Source of the DNA: Algoriphagus litoralis
GTDB taxonomy: Bacteria; Bacteroidota; Bacteroidia; Cytophagales; Cyclobacteriaceae
NCBI RefSeq assembly: GCF_003259255.1
Contig: NZ_QGOL01000018.1
Location: 27,442-91,441, forward strand
DNA: 64,000 nt
Reading direction: 5' to 3'
Every line of letters begins with the position of its first letter. Position 1 is the stretch's first letter. Under the pieces are notes generated by a model, which saw only the letters and a list, made by a program, of their open reading frames with translations, did not search any database and was not told where the DNA came from. A program made the translations under genes and the position numbers. This document shows positions 51,899-60,556 of the stretch, in pieces.

Positions 51899-52981
51899 TC
51901 AGCCTTGCAGCGTTTGCTTCCACCTTTCTAGCCTTGGATTCATCATTGAAAACCAAAGGGGAGGGAAAAAAGCGACCAAAATCATAGCTGAATAGCCTGC
52001 GGGAAGTTGCGGGCTTTCATCGTAATGATTCAATACTTGATAGGGTTTGAAGGCATATGCGTGGTGATCCGAATGCCGTTGAAGTTGGAAGAGGAGGAAG
52101 TTACTCACACTTTCGCTAGCATTCCAGGAGTGAAGTGGAGTGACTTTCTCATAATAGCCAGTGGTCAGTTTTTTCCGCTCCATCCCGTAGTGTTCCAGAT
52201 AGTTCACCGCCTCCAAAAGACTGAATGCGAGCACACTTTGGCCAAAGAAAAATAGGGGTACTTCCCATACTAGGCGGTTTTGAAGGGAAGAAAAACCAAA
52301 TAAAGCTACAGCTGCGAAAGCAAGCGGTGCTATCTGAAACCAGATCATTTGATTCCGAATAGACCAAACAGGAAGCCCTATTTTAGCAAGCCTGGTTCTT
52401 TCCAGATCCCAAGCACTGAAAAACCCATCTCTTACAGACCTGACCCAAAATGTATAGAAATTCTCTCCAAATCTACTAGTGGCGGGGTCTTCGGGAGTAG
52501 CTACCCGCACATGATGTCCTCGATTATGCTCAATAAAAAAATGCATATAGCAGACCGTCATCAATAGAAACTGAGCATAGACTTGTTGGATTTTTTCGGT
52601 CTTGTGTCCCAATTCATGGGCGACAGTGATACCAATTCCTCCTGTGACCAAGGCCATCCCTGAAGTAAATGCCAACCACTCCCACCACACAAAATCCGCT
52701 AGGCTTACGACATAAAAACCCCAAATCAATATCCCCAACTGAACATATACCCAGATATAGGTGACCAACTTGTAAAAGTATTCCTTACTCACTTTGCAGA
52801 TCGCTTCCTTCGGAATATTGGAAGTATCCCTACTGACCCATCTATCCATCAATGGAACAAGAATGAAAACAAATCCATGGATCAGCCAAAGATTTGACCC
52901 TCCTAACTGATACCCTAAAACCAGCAAAGAAGGAAGGATAAGGGGGCTAAAAAACCCGATTTTTTTCAAACTGCTAAACAT
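51899..52981 (-). CDS. AlkB-type alkane 1-monooxygenase / fatty acid hydroxylase-like membrane protein
   Basis: The 360-residue membrane protein has six or so helices and the His clusters of the AlkB branch of the integral-membrane diiron family: AHELGHK, IEHNRGHHVRVATPEDPAT, and LQRHSDHHA, with a NYLEHYG segment between. AlkB enzymes hydroxylate the terminal carbon of alkanes or fatty acyl chains and need rubredoxin, none of which is seen nearby. The substrate is inferred only at family level. It is divergent from hemN. Confidence 0.87.
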   Translation of the reverse strand: MFSSLKKIGFFSPLILPSLLVLGYQLGGSNLWLIHGFVFILVPLMDRWVSRDTSNIPKEAICKVSKEYFYKLVTYIWVYVQLGILIWGFYVVSLADFVWWEWLAFTSGMALVTGGIGITVAHELGHKTEKIQQVYAQFLLMTVCYMHFFIEHNRGHHVRVATPEDPATSRFGENFYTFWVRSVRDGFFSAWDLERTRLAKIGLPVWSIRNQMIWFQIAPLAFAAVALFGFSSLQNRLVWEVPLFFFGQSVLAFSLLEAVNYLEHYGMERKKLTTGYYEKVTPLHSWNASESVSNFLLFQLQRHSDHHAYAFKPYQVLNHYDESPQLPAGYSAMILVAFFPPLWFSMMNPRLERWKQTLQG

Positions 52982-53064
52982 TGGTCCGTGGATTTGATCA
53001 AAATTTAGAAAGAATGAACTGGATTATGAAATGAATCCATTCGTCTAAACCCTTCTTACAATAC

Positions 53065-53078
53065 CTGATTAAAGTCAG
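53065..53078 (+). promoter_or_regulatory. FNR-like site CTGATTAAAGTCAG upstream of hemN
   Basis: The element contains TGAT-N4-GTCA with near-dyad symmetry (E. coli FNR consensus TTGAT-N4-ATCAA). The same TGATT-N3-GTCA core occurs upstream of ccoI at 63032-63045. Its centre is about 65 bases before the inferred transcription start, which relies on the near-consensus box GAACTTTG at 53123-53130. Confidence 0.5.
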
Positions 53079-53146
53079 ATTTTTAGCCCATTTCGGTCAC
53101 AAAAAACTCAAAAGCTTACGCCGAACTTTGACCAAAATACACTGCT

Positions 53147-54505
53147 ATGGCCCTATCATCCAAACTCATCAAAAAATATAATCAGCCAGTACCTCGGTAC
53201 ACCTCCTATCCTACAGTTCCGCTTTGGGATGGCCAGTTGATTCCGGAAGTATGGGAGAATTTGGTCCAACAAGCATTTGCCCAGCAAGGAGATAAGGATG
53301 GGATCACTTTATACATCCATTTACCTTTTTGCGAGAGTCTCTGCACCTATTGTGGCTGTACGAAGCGAATCACAAAAAATCATGGAGTTGAAGACCCTTA
53401 CTTGGAGGCGGTATTCAAAGAATGGACAAAGTATCTGGGATTATTCAATGAAGTTCCAAAACTTGCCGGAATTCATCTTGGCGGTGGGACACCGACCTTC
53501 TTTTCACCAGAAAATCTGGCGAAGCTTATATCTAAAATTATCAGGTCCGCAGAAGTCCTTCCGGATCATGAATTCAGCTTCGAAGGTCATCCCAACAATA
53601 CGACATTCGAACATTTGGAGGTCTTGGCAAAATTGGGATTTGAGCGAGTGAGCTATGGAATCCAAGATTTTGACCTTACAGTACAGCGGTCCATCCACCG
53701 ACTTCAGCCTTTTGAAAAAGTAAAAGAAGCGACCGAAAATGCCAGAAAGCTTGGGTACAAATCGGTCAATTTTGATTTGATCTACGGACTGCCGCATCAG
53801 ACATTGGAGACGCTGGCAGATACATTTGCCCGCGTAGCAGAATTGAAACCGGACAGAATTGCCTTTTATAGTTACGCGCACCTCCCGTCTGCTTTTCCGG
53901 CACAAAAAAGCTTTGAGCCCTTCCTCCCTTCCGAACTGGAAAAAAGGGCTCTGTATGAATTTGGAAAACATACGCTGCTGGAATTGGGATATGTAGAGAT
54001 TGGCATGGATCATTTTGCATTGCCACAGGACCCTCTTTGTTTGGCTAAAAAAGCAGGAAGTCTACATCGCAACTTCATGGGCTATACCACTTCTCCTTCG
54101 GAGATGCTGATCGGCTTAGGTGCAAGCAGTATTAGTGATATCGGCTTGGGCTATGCCCAAAATGAAAAAAACATCGAGGCATATCAGCAATCGCTCCATG
54201 ATAATAAACTTCCGGTCTTCAAAGGACATGTAAAGACCTGTGATGACAGAACTGTGGGCACATTGATTATGGATCTGATTTGCCAGGGAACAGCGGATAT
54301 TCCCTACTTGATTTGGGAAAAATTACCATTTGAAAGTCTGAACTCCCTATTCGAAATGGAGGATGAAGGACTTGTACTACGCGAAGGAATGACCTTGTCA
54401 GTCACTGCGGCAGGCATGGCTGTAGTTCGGAATATTTGTGCTCAATTTGACCTAAGAATGATTGCTTCTAGAGAAATAAAAGAGACTTTCAGCAAATCAA
54501 TCTGA
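53147..54505 (+). CDS. hemN: oxygen-independent coproporphyrinogen III oxidase
   Basis: The 452-residue radical-SAM enzyme has PRYTSYPTVPLW near the N-terminus, the iron-sulfur motif CESLCTYCGC (CxxxCxxC), and HLGGGTPTFF. It also shows GIQDFD and a C-terminal HemN domain. It converts coproporphyrinogen III to protoporphyrinogen IX without oxygen, supplying heme when the high-affinity cbb3 oxidase is needed. It converges with the cco locus, and the two stop codons form TGATCA. Confidence 0.95.
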   Translation: MALSSKLIKKYNQPVPRYTSYPTVPLWDGQLIPEVWENLVQQAFAQQGDKDGITLYIHLPFCESLCTYCGCTKRITKNHGVEDPYLEAVFKEWTKYLGLFNEVPKLAGIHLGGGTPTFFSPENLAKLISKIIRSAEVLPDHEFSFEGHPNNTTFEHLEVLAKLGFERVSYGIQDFDLTVQRSIHRLQPFEKVKEATENARKLGYKSVNFDLIYGLPHQTLETLADTFARVAELKPDRIAFYSYAHLPSAFPAQKSFEPFLPSELEKRALYEFGKHTLLELGYVEIGMDHFALPQDPLCLAKKAGSLHRNFMGYTTSPSEMLIGLGASSISDIGLGYAQNEKNIEAYQQSLHDNKLPVFKGHVKTCDDRTVGTLIMDLICQGTADIPYLIWEKLPFESLNSLFEMEDEGLVLREGMTLSVTAAGMAVVRNICAQFDLRMIASREIKETFSKSI

Positions 54506-55210
54506 TCAGTGGCACATGGTAATCTCTACCTGCTGGGTACCATAATCAAAGACGGCCAATTCGGGGCTCAAGCCCGGGATTCCCAATCCAAGTCCTCGAA
54601 ATACCATCAATATCCCAATGGCAATTCCAAAATAAGGAATTGCTTTTTGGAATTGTTGTCTTCGAACGACCGGCAAAAGGCTGCCTGAAATCATCAAAAC
54701 CAGTAACATGGGAATTGTACCTAAACCAAAAAAGAACATGTAGGCTGCTCCCAAGGCTGGACTTTGCATTCCCATGGCGACTACCAGCGCCATATAGACC
54801 ATCCCGCAGGGAAGCAACCCGTTAACTAAGCCTGTAGAGAAAAATGCGAGTTTACTACCAGACTTAAGAGTCTTGGTAAGGTGACTTTTAATCCAACGTA
54901 CTATGCCTGACAGCGCTGGTATGGTCAAAAACTGATCAGCTTTTTTATAACTGATCGATAGGAATACTACCAAAAGCCCCATCGTGATCGAAACCCCCTG
55001 CTGGACTCCGGCAAGCGAAAGTGAAAAACCCAGGCTCCCAATTATCAAACCAAGTAAGGCATAGGTAAGGCTTCGCCCCAGGTTATAGATAATTTTATTC
55101 CAAAGAAAAGCACGTCCCTTGTTTCCCCCGACAGCCAAGGCAATCGGGCCGCACATTCCAATACAATGGAAGGAACCCAAAAAACCCAAAACCAAGGCTG
55201 TCCAGATCAT
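54506..55210 (-). CDS. TauE/SafE-like (CcoH-linked) membrane protein of the cbb3 locus
   Basis: The 234-residue protein has six or seven membrane helices, a GSFHCIGMCGPIALAV motif near the N-terminus and GLVNGLLPCGMVYMAL in the middle. These paired Cys-containing repeats are typical of the sulfite exporter TauE/SafE-like proteins that close cbb3 operons and are thought to help copper delivery. It starts one base after ccoH. Exact role unproven. Confidence 0.87.
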   Translation of the reverse strand: MIWTALVLGFLGSFHCIGMCGPIALAVGGNKGRAFLWNKIIYNLGRSLTYALLGLIIGSLGFSLSLAGVQQGVSITMGLLVVFLSISYKKADQFLTIPALSGIVRWIKSHLTKTLKSGSKLAFFSTGLVNGLLPCGMVYMALVVAMGMQSPALGAAYMFFFGLGTIPMLLVLMISGSLLPVVRRQQFQKAIPYFGIAIGILMVFRGLGLGIPGLSPELAVFDYGTQQVEITMCH

Positions 55211-55211
55211 T

Positions 55212-55637
55212 TTAGATACTTATTTTCTTTTCCTGGTAAAAATCTACTCCATTCTCAGTCCAAGTCAATTGGACTCGCCAATAACCTGACTTGAGTTTCT
55301 CCAGCGGCACTGAAGTCTTACCTTCTTCCAATATATCGATCACTAGTTGCTGATCCAATCGCGCATCGGAAGGACGGAAAAGTTGTAAGTTGCCTTTGAC
55401 ACCGACAGGAAGATCCAATACCATCGTTTTGGTCAACGCATCATAAGCCAAAACCTCCCGATCTAGACCAGCGGCTGATTTCTCCCGCTCGATTTGATCC
55501 TGATACTTTATTTCTTTTTCATAGTAATTCTCAGTGACCAAATGAATATCATCCTGCCGCACTGAGATCACGACCAAAGTCATGATAAAGCCTACGAAGG
55601 CGATGATTGTCAACAAAATACCTTTTCCCCAATCCAT
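55212..55637 (-). CDS. ccoH: cbb3 oxidase assembly protein CcoH/FixH
   Basis: The 141-residue protein has one N-terminal membrane helix (~5-25) and a periplasmic FixH-type domain (AYDALTKTMVLDLPVGVKGNLQLFRPSDARLD...SGYWRVQLTWTENGVDFYQEKKI). It stabilises the cbb3 oxidase during assembly. It lies 8 bases downstream of ccoG and 1 base upstream of the TauE-like gene. Confidence 0.9.
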   Translation of the reverse strand: MDWGKGILLTIIAFVGFIMTLVVISVRQDDIHLVTENYYEKEIKYQDQIEREKSAAGLDREVLAYDALTKTMVLDLPVGVKGNLQLFRPSDARLDQQLVIDILEEGKTSVPLEKLKSGYWRVQLTWTENGVDFYQEKKISI

Positions 55638-55645
55638 AGTTTCTT

Positions 55646-57073
55646 TTATTTAGCGACCCCAACCGGAGCCATAAAGTTTGTTTGAATCTCATCAAATTCT
55701 TCTCCCTGATGGAGCAGTTGGAGCATGATTTTCTCCTGTGACACCTTGACCTGAGATTGTTCCCTCACCAGGAAAAATCGTCCTTCAAACTTCGTCTGCG
55801 GTTCCAAAACCCATTCTGAAGCTCCGACTATTTCCACTTTCATACCCTCTGCGAGAGCCTTGATATCCACACGCTGTGGTTCGAATGTTTTATTGATCAG
55901 GGTGATATTGTAGAGGTTAGAAACCATCCCAGCTTCCCGCTCTTGGTAAGTCATACCCGGAAACCGCGTGATTGTCCCTTCCAAATCCTCCCGAGTGGCA
56001 ATCAGCGATACAAATGCCGCTACCAAAACCAAAAGCACGACCGAATATCCTTTGACTCTGCCGGTCATTAACTTTTGAAATCCCTGCTTAATACTGTTTT
56101 CGGAACTATATCGGATTAGGCCAACAGGCCGTTCCACTTTGACCATCACCTCATCGCAGGCATCGATACAGGCGGTACAATTGACGCATTCCATCTGAGT
56201 TCCATTGCGAATGTCAATCCCCGTAGGGCATACTTGGACGCAAAGTCCACAGTCGATGCAATCTCCCTTTGGAGCCGGTACAGTTTCATTTTTACGAATA
56301 GGAGTCCTAGGCTCCCCTCTGACATAGTCATACATGACATTGATGCTATTGTCATCTAATAGTACCCCTTGTAGGCGTCCGTAGGGGCAAACAACTAGGC
56401 AAGCCTGTTCTCTAAACCAAGAAAAGACGAACATGAAAATTCCCGAAAAGGACACCAAACCGATAAATCCTGCCATATTTTCGGTCGGTGGCTTGGTCAC
56501 AATCTCCTTTACCTGATCTATACCAATCAAATAGGCCATCACAAGATGACCGATCATGAGCGAGATCAGGGCAAAAACACTGATTTTCAAGCCCTTTTTC
56601 CAAATTTTCTCTCCTGTCCAAGGTGACTCATTCAGTGCTCGCTGCTGATTGGCATCCCCTTCGATGAGGTATTCGATTTTGCGAAAAACCATCTCCATAA
56701 ATAGGGTCTGTGGGCACGCCCAGCCGCACCATACCCTACCAAATACCACTGTAAATAGAATCACGAAAACAAAGAAAATCAACAGCAGAAATATCAGCAG
56801 GTGGGTATCCTGAGGCCAGAATGCCGCTCCAAAAATGATGAACTTCCGTTCAAAAATATTGAAGAGCATGTATGGCCTTCCGTTGACCTGAATAAATGGC
56901 CCCGCAAATAAAACTGCTAAAAGAAGCCAAGAAAGATAGGTTCGATACTTGTAAAAAATGCCTTTAATCTTTTTAGGATACACCCAATTTCGCTTTCCGT
57001 CTTCCTTGACAGTAGCTAGTGCATCCCGGAAAGTCTCCGGATTCAAATGGGGATTCTGGTTTTTCTTAGCCAT
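55646..57073 (-). CDS. ccoG: cbb3 oxidase accessory ferredoxin-like protein CcoG
   Basis: The 475-residue membrane protein has about five helices, the CGWACPQTLFMEMVFR segment, and two 4Fe-4S motifs (CIDCGLCVQVCP and CVNCTACIDACDEVM). A periplasmic Ig-like C-terminal domain follows. CcoG reduces copper ions during cbb3 assembly. A GC-rich hairpin lies between it and ccoP. Confidence 0.93.
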   Translation of the reverse strand: MAKKNQNPHLNPETFRDALATVKEDGKRNWVYPKKIKGIFYKYRTYLSWLLLAVLFAGPFIQVNGRPYMLFNIFERKFIIFGAAFWPQDTHLLIFLLLIFFVFVILFTVVFGRVWCGWACPQTLFMEMVFRKIEYLIEGDANQQRALNESPWTGEKIWKKGLKISVFALISLMIGHLVMAYLIGIDQVKEIVTKPPTENMAGFIGLVSFSGIFMFVFSWFREQACLVVCPYGRLQGVLLDDNSINVMYDYVRGEPRTPIRKNETVPAPKGDCIDCGLCVQVCPTGIDIRNGTQMECVNCTACIDACDEVMVKVERPVGLIRYSSENSIKQGFQKLMTGRVKGYSVVLLVLVAAFVSLIATREDLEGTITRFPGMTYQEREAGMVSNLYNITLINKTFEPQRVDIKALAEGMKVEIVGASEWVLEPQTKFEGRFFLVREQSQVKVSQEKIMLQLLHQGEEFDEIQTNFMAPVGVAK

Positions 57074-57087
57074 GGTTTAGGCAGGTT

Positions 57088-57114
57088 ACTGCCGGGAGAA
57101 TCTTCCCCGGCAGT
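57088..57114 (-). other. intercistronic hairpin between ccoP and ccoG
   Basis: Arms ACTGCCGGG and CCCGGCAGT pair perfectly around 9 bases, in the 48-base gap between ccoP and ccoG. No T-run follows on the minus strand. It may protect or process the mRNA so that structural and assembly genes differ in transcript level. Confidence 0.5.
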
Positions 57115-57121
57115 GATAAAT

Positions 57122-58048
57122 TTAATCGATCGAAGCTACTACCGCTGTGCTATCAGTCACAGGAGCAGCCTCAACTGGAGTAGGAGAATACAGCTCACCT
57201 TGCGGGTCTTTTGGCACCGCAGGGGTGGTGCCTTTCAGTGTCAGGATGTAAGAGGATACCTGCTGGATCTGCTCAGGGCTCAGTTGATCCTGCCAAGGAA
57301 TCATTCCTTTCTCCACGACACCATATTTCACTACAGAAAAGACATCTGAAATGGAGCCACCATGAAGCCAATAGTCATCGGTGAGGTTTGGTCCCACTCC
57401 ACCTCCTCCGTCTGCAGCATGACAGGCAGCACAGTTGGTTTCGAAAAGGGATTTACCCGCCCCAAGAGCAGCAGCTGATTCATCAAAAATGACGGTCTTT
57501 TCATCAATACCAGCAAGCATAGTGGCTTTTCTGAATTCAGCTGCCTCGGCTTCTTCCTTCAATTCAGCTTCATACTCTTCAGCTCCAGTTGGACCATTTC
57601 CCAAAACCGTATAGTTGACAAAATAGACAACCCCAAAAGCTATGGTGCCAACAAAAACCCACTGAAGCCATGGAGGCATGAAATTGTCCAACTCGGTGAT
57701 TCCATCATAAGAGTGATCGGTCATCATTTTGGCCTTTTCTTCTTGTCCTCCGACTTCATCTACATGGCCAGTCACAAAACGCTCTTTGAAAGTGTCCCAC
57801 CAGGAAGGTTCATTGGCAATACTTGGATTTTCTTTACGAAGTACAGCTGACATGAAAGACATCAAATACACCATCAGTATCAGCAACAGAACGATGACAG
57901 CCAATACAATTCCCAAGATTACCAACAGCGTGACCTGACCGGAATCCATCGCCTGTAACTTAGTGTACCAATTGGATTCTTCAGTTTGCGCCCATACGGG
58001 GAAAGTAGTGAATCCCAAAATTGCGAGTAATGAAAATAACTTCTTCAT
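57122..58048 (-). CDS. ccoP: cbb3 oxidase subunit CcoP (one-heme form)
   Basis: The 308-residue protein has a signal-like first helix, a second N-terminal helix (~38-60), a third (~128-147) and a single cytochrome c domain with CAACH near residue 206 and a Met ligand in KGMIPW. Proteobacterial CcoP has two hemes c, this one shows only one CxxCH. It brings electrons to CcoO/CcoN. The extra N-terminal membrane part is common in Bacteroidota. It overlaps ccoQ by 4 bases. Confidence 0.92.
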   Translation of the reverse strand: MKKLFSLLAILGFTTFPVWAQTEESNWYTKLQAMDSGQVTLLVILGIVLAVIVLLLILMVYLMSFMSAVLRKENPSIANEPSWWDTFKERFVTGHVDEVGGQEEKAKMMTDHSYDGITELDNFMPPWLQWVFVGTIAFGVVYFVNYTVLGNGPTGAEEYEAELKEEAEAAEFRKATMLAGIDEKTVIFDESAAALGAGKSLFETNCAACHAADGGGGVGPNLTDDYWLHGGSISDVFSVVKYGVVEKGMIPWQDQLSPEQIQQVSSYILTLKGTTPAVPKDPQGELYSPTPVEAAPVTDSTAVVASID

Positions 58049-58227
58049 AGCTGTTTGATGGTTGAATCTTGATCATCGAATGGGAGGGATTCCATGTGTT
58101 TAATGTGGTCTTTGGGGGTTTTTACCACCCAAATAAACATCCCCACGAAAAACAACAGAAAGATGATCAGCGAGATGATGGGATAAATCTCGATGTTTTC
58201 AATTGATCTTAGAATTTCTTTATACAT
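58045..58227 (-). CDS. ccoQ: cbb3 oxidase subunit CcoQ
   Basis: The 60-residue single-helix protein (PIISLIIFLLFFVGMFIWVVKTPKDHI) has the size and C-terminal acidic tail of CcoQ/FixQ. It stabilises the cbb3 core. It lies 11 bases after ccoNO and overlaps ccoP. Confidence 0.85.
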   Translation of the reverse strand: MYKEILRSIENIEIYPIISLIIFLLFFVGMFIWVVKTPKDHIKHMESLPFDDQDSTIKQL

Positions 58228-58238
58228 GGCTTCTCTGA

Positions 58239-60374
58239 TTATTGGTTAGCGGCAGTTGCAGGCTGCTTGATGTCAGTTCCAAGACGCTGCAGATAAGCGA
58301 TCAATGCGACGATCTCGGTATTGGGAGCTACTTCGACACCGGCATCTTTAAGATTGGCGACGATTTTTGCTGCTTGTGCATCGTAATCCGCTGTTGCTAG
58401 TTGGTCATATCCTTCTGGATAAGGAACTCCCAATTTTTGAAGCGTTCTGATTTTGGCAGGCAAGTCAGAGTTATCCAATTCGTTGGTGGTCATCCATGGA
58501 TAGGGAGGCATGAGTGAGCCAGGTGACATAGAACGGGGATCTGACATGTGATAGTAGTGCCAGCTATCGGGATATTTTCCTCCTACTCGATGCAGGTCCG
58601 GCCCGGTACGTTTGGATCCCCATAGGAATGGGCGGTCATACACAAATTCACCGGCTTTGGAATATTCACCATAGCGCTCGGTTTCTGATCTGAATGGACG
58701 AATCATCTGAGAGTGACAGCCCACACAGCCATTGGCGATATACAGGTCTCTACCTTCAAGCTCAAGTGGAGTATAGGGCTTCACCGAACTGATGGTCGGC
58801 ACATTTGATTTGATCAAAATGGTAGGGATAATTTCAATTGCACCACCAATGGCGATGGCGATGGTTGCCAGAATGGTAAAGAAAACTGGCTTTCTTTCCC
58901 ATGCTCTATGCCAGAATTCTCCTGTTGGATTGTAGGCTTTGGCCAATGCAGGCGCTTGATCTTCTTCGGTGGCCTGGAAGACACCTTGCTTGGCCGTCAT
59001 CCACATGTTATACATCATCACGATCGCACCACCTAGGTATAGGACTCCACCAAATGCCCGAAGCATATACATCGGAACGATTTGGATCACAGTTTCCAAG
59101 AAATTTGGATAAGCCAATCGACCTGCTTCATTGAATTCTTTCAGCATCAAAAACTGAGTCAATCCAGAAACATAAAGTGGAAGTGCATAGAAGATAATAC
59201 CCAGCGTACCTAACCAAAAGTGGGTATTGGCGAGCTTAATAGAGTAGAGGCTAGTTTTGAATAATCTAGGCCACATCCAGTACAGCATACCAAAAGTCAG
59301 GAATCCGTTCCAGCCTAAACCTCCGATGTGCACGTGACCTACGATCCAGTCAGTATAGTGGGCAATTGCATTTACATTTTTCAGCGAAAGCATCGGCCCC
59401 TCAAAAGTCGCCATACCATAAGCGGTCACCGCGACTACCATGAATTTCAAAACCGGCTCATTTCTTACTTTATCCCATGCTCCGCGCAGCGTCAATAAAC
59501 CATTGACCATACCTCCCCAAGAAGGAGCTACCAACATCACAGAGAAAACAGTACCCAATACCTGAGCCCATTCAGGCAAAGCCGTATATAACAAGTGGTG
59601 AGGGCCAGCCCACATGTAAAGGAAAATCAGCGACCAAAAGTGTACAATGGATAGCTTATAGGAATAAACTGGGCGATTGGCAGCTTTTGGTAAGAAATAA
59701 TACATCAGTCCTAGAAATGGGGTAGTCAAGAAGAATGCGACCGCATTATGTCCATACCACCACTGAACCAAAGCATCCTGAACACCGGCATAGGCTGAAT
59801 AGCTTTTCATAAATGAAACCGGCAGCTCAAAGGAATTGAAAATGTGCAACACTGCAACCGTGACAAATGATGCGAGGTAAAACCAGATCGCCACGTACAT
59901 GTGACGCTCTCGACGCTTGATCAGCGTTCCGATCATATTGGCTCCAAAGGCTACCCAAACCAGCGCTATGGCAATGTCTATCGGCCACTCCAGTTCGGCA
60001 TATTCTTTAGAAGTAGTCAAGCCCAAAGGCAAAGTAATCGCTGCAGCTACGATGATTAATTGCCAACCCCAGAAGTGAAACCAGCTGAGCATGCTATTCC
60101 ACATGGGGGTCTTAAGTAATCTTGGCATCGAATAATACACGCCGGCAAAGATGGCATTCCCCACAAAAGCGAAAATTACTGCATTGGTATGCAGCGGTCG
60201 TATCCTGCCAAATGTGGTGTAGGGATTACCCAAATTAGCCTCGGGAAGGAAAAGCTGGGTGGCGGCAATGAGCCCCACTAACATGCCAACTAGACCCCAG
60301 ATAATCGTAGCGGCACTGAAGTACTTGACAATTTTATTGTCATAGTGGAACCGTTCCAAAGTAGAATCATTCAT
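58239..60374 (-). CDS. ccoNO: fused cbb3 oxidase subunits CcoN and CcoO
   Basis: The 711-residue fusion has twelve or so membrane helices of heme-copper oxidase subunit I (FGRIRPLHTNAVIFAF, WWYGHNAVAFFLTTPFLG, HHLLY, DWIVGHVHIGGLGWNGFLTFGMLYW). The CcoO domain (~540-711) follows, with CVGCHSQMIRPFRSET and MPPYPWM. CcoN holds hemes b and b3 with CuB, and CcoO the first heme c. Separate genes in Proteobacteria, fused in Bacteroidota. The ATG at 60374 overlaps ccoS by 8 bases. Confidence 0.95.
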   Translation of the reverse strand: MNDSTLERFHYDNKIVKYFSAATIIWGLVGMLVGLIAATQLFLPEANLGNPYTTFGRIRPLHTNAVIFAFVGNAIFAGVYYSMPRLLKTPMWNSMLSWFHFWGWQLIIVAAAITLPLGLTTSKEYAELEWPIDIAIALVWVAFGANMIGTLIKRRERHMYVAIWFYLASFVTVAVLHIFNSFELPVSFMKSYSAYAGVQDALVQWWYGHNAVAFFLTTPFLGLMYYFLPKAANRPVYSYKLSIVHFWSLIFLYMWAGPHHLLYTALPEWAQVLGTVFSVMLVAPSWGGMVNGLLTLRGAWDKVRNEPVLKFMVVAVTAYGMATFEGPMLSLKNVNAIAHYTDWIVGHVHIGGLGWNGFLTFGMLYWMWPRLFKTSLYSIKLANTHFWLGTLGIIFYALPLYVSGLTQFLMLKEFNEAGRLAYPNFLETVIQIVPMYMLRAFGGVLYLGGAIVMMYNMWMTAKQGVFQATEEDQAPALAKAYNPTGEFWHRAWERKPVFFTILATIAIAIGGAIEIIPTILIKSNVPTISSVKPYTPLELEGRDLYIANGCVGCHSQMIRPFRSETERYGEYSKAGEFVYDRPFLWGSKRTGPDLHRVGGKYPDSWHYYHMSDPRSMSPGSLMPPYPWMTTNELDNSDLPAKIRTLQKLGVPYPEGYDQLATADYDAQAAKIVANLKDAGVEVAPNTEIVALIAYLQRLGTDIKQPATAANQ

Positions 60375-60555
60375 AGGACTTGGTATTTTTTGGTTGATCT
60401 TTTTTTGACTTTTTAGGCTGATTTTCAAATAAAATTCGGACTGAAGGGGTATAGCTATCGTCAAACTGCCCATCCTTCATTGCTCTGAAAAAAAGTATCA
60501 GAAACGTGACGGCCAGAAGGAGACTAATTGCGATGAGAATAAAGATGACTTCCAT
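60367..60555 (-). CDS. ccoS: cbb3 oxidase maturation protein CcoS
   Basis: The 62-residue protein has one helix (VIFILIAISLLLAVTFLILFFRAMK) and the CcoS motif KDGQFDD. It is needed for cofactor insertion into the cbb3 oxidase. It lies 1 base after ccoI and overlaps ccoNO. Confidence 0.92.
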   Translation of the reverse strand: MEVIFILIAISLLLAVTFLILFFRAMKDGQFDDSYTPSVRILFENQPKKSKKDQPKNTKSYE

Positions 60556-60556
60556 T

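Noticed and set aside
53504..54013. 169-codon minus-strand frame opposite hemN
   Set aside because: Antisense shadow of a radical-SAM gene with all motifs intact.
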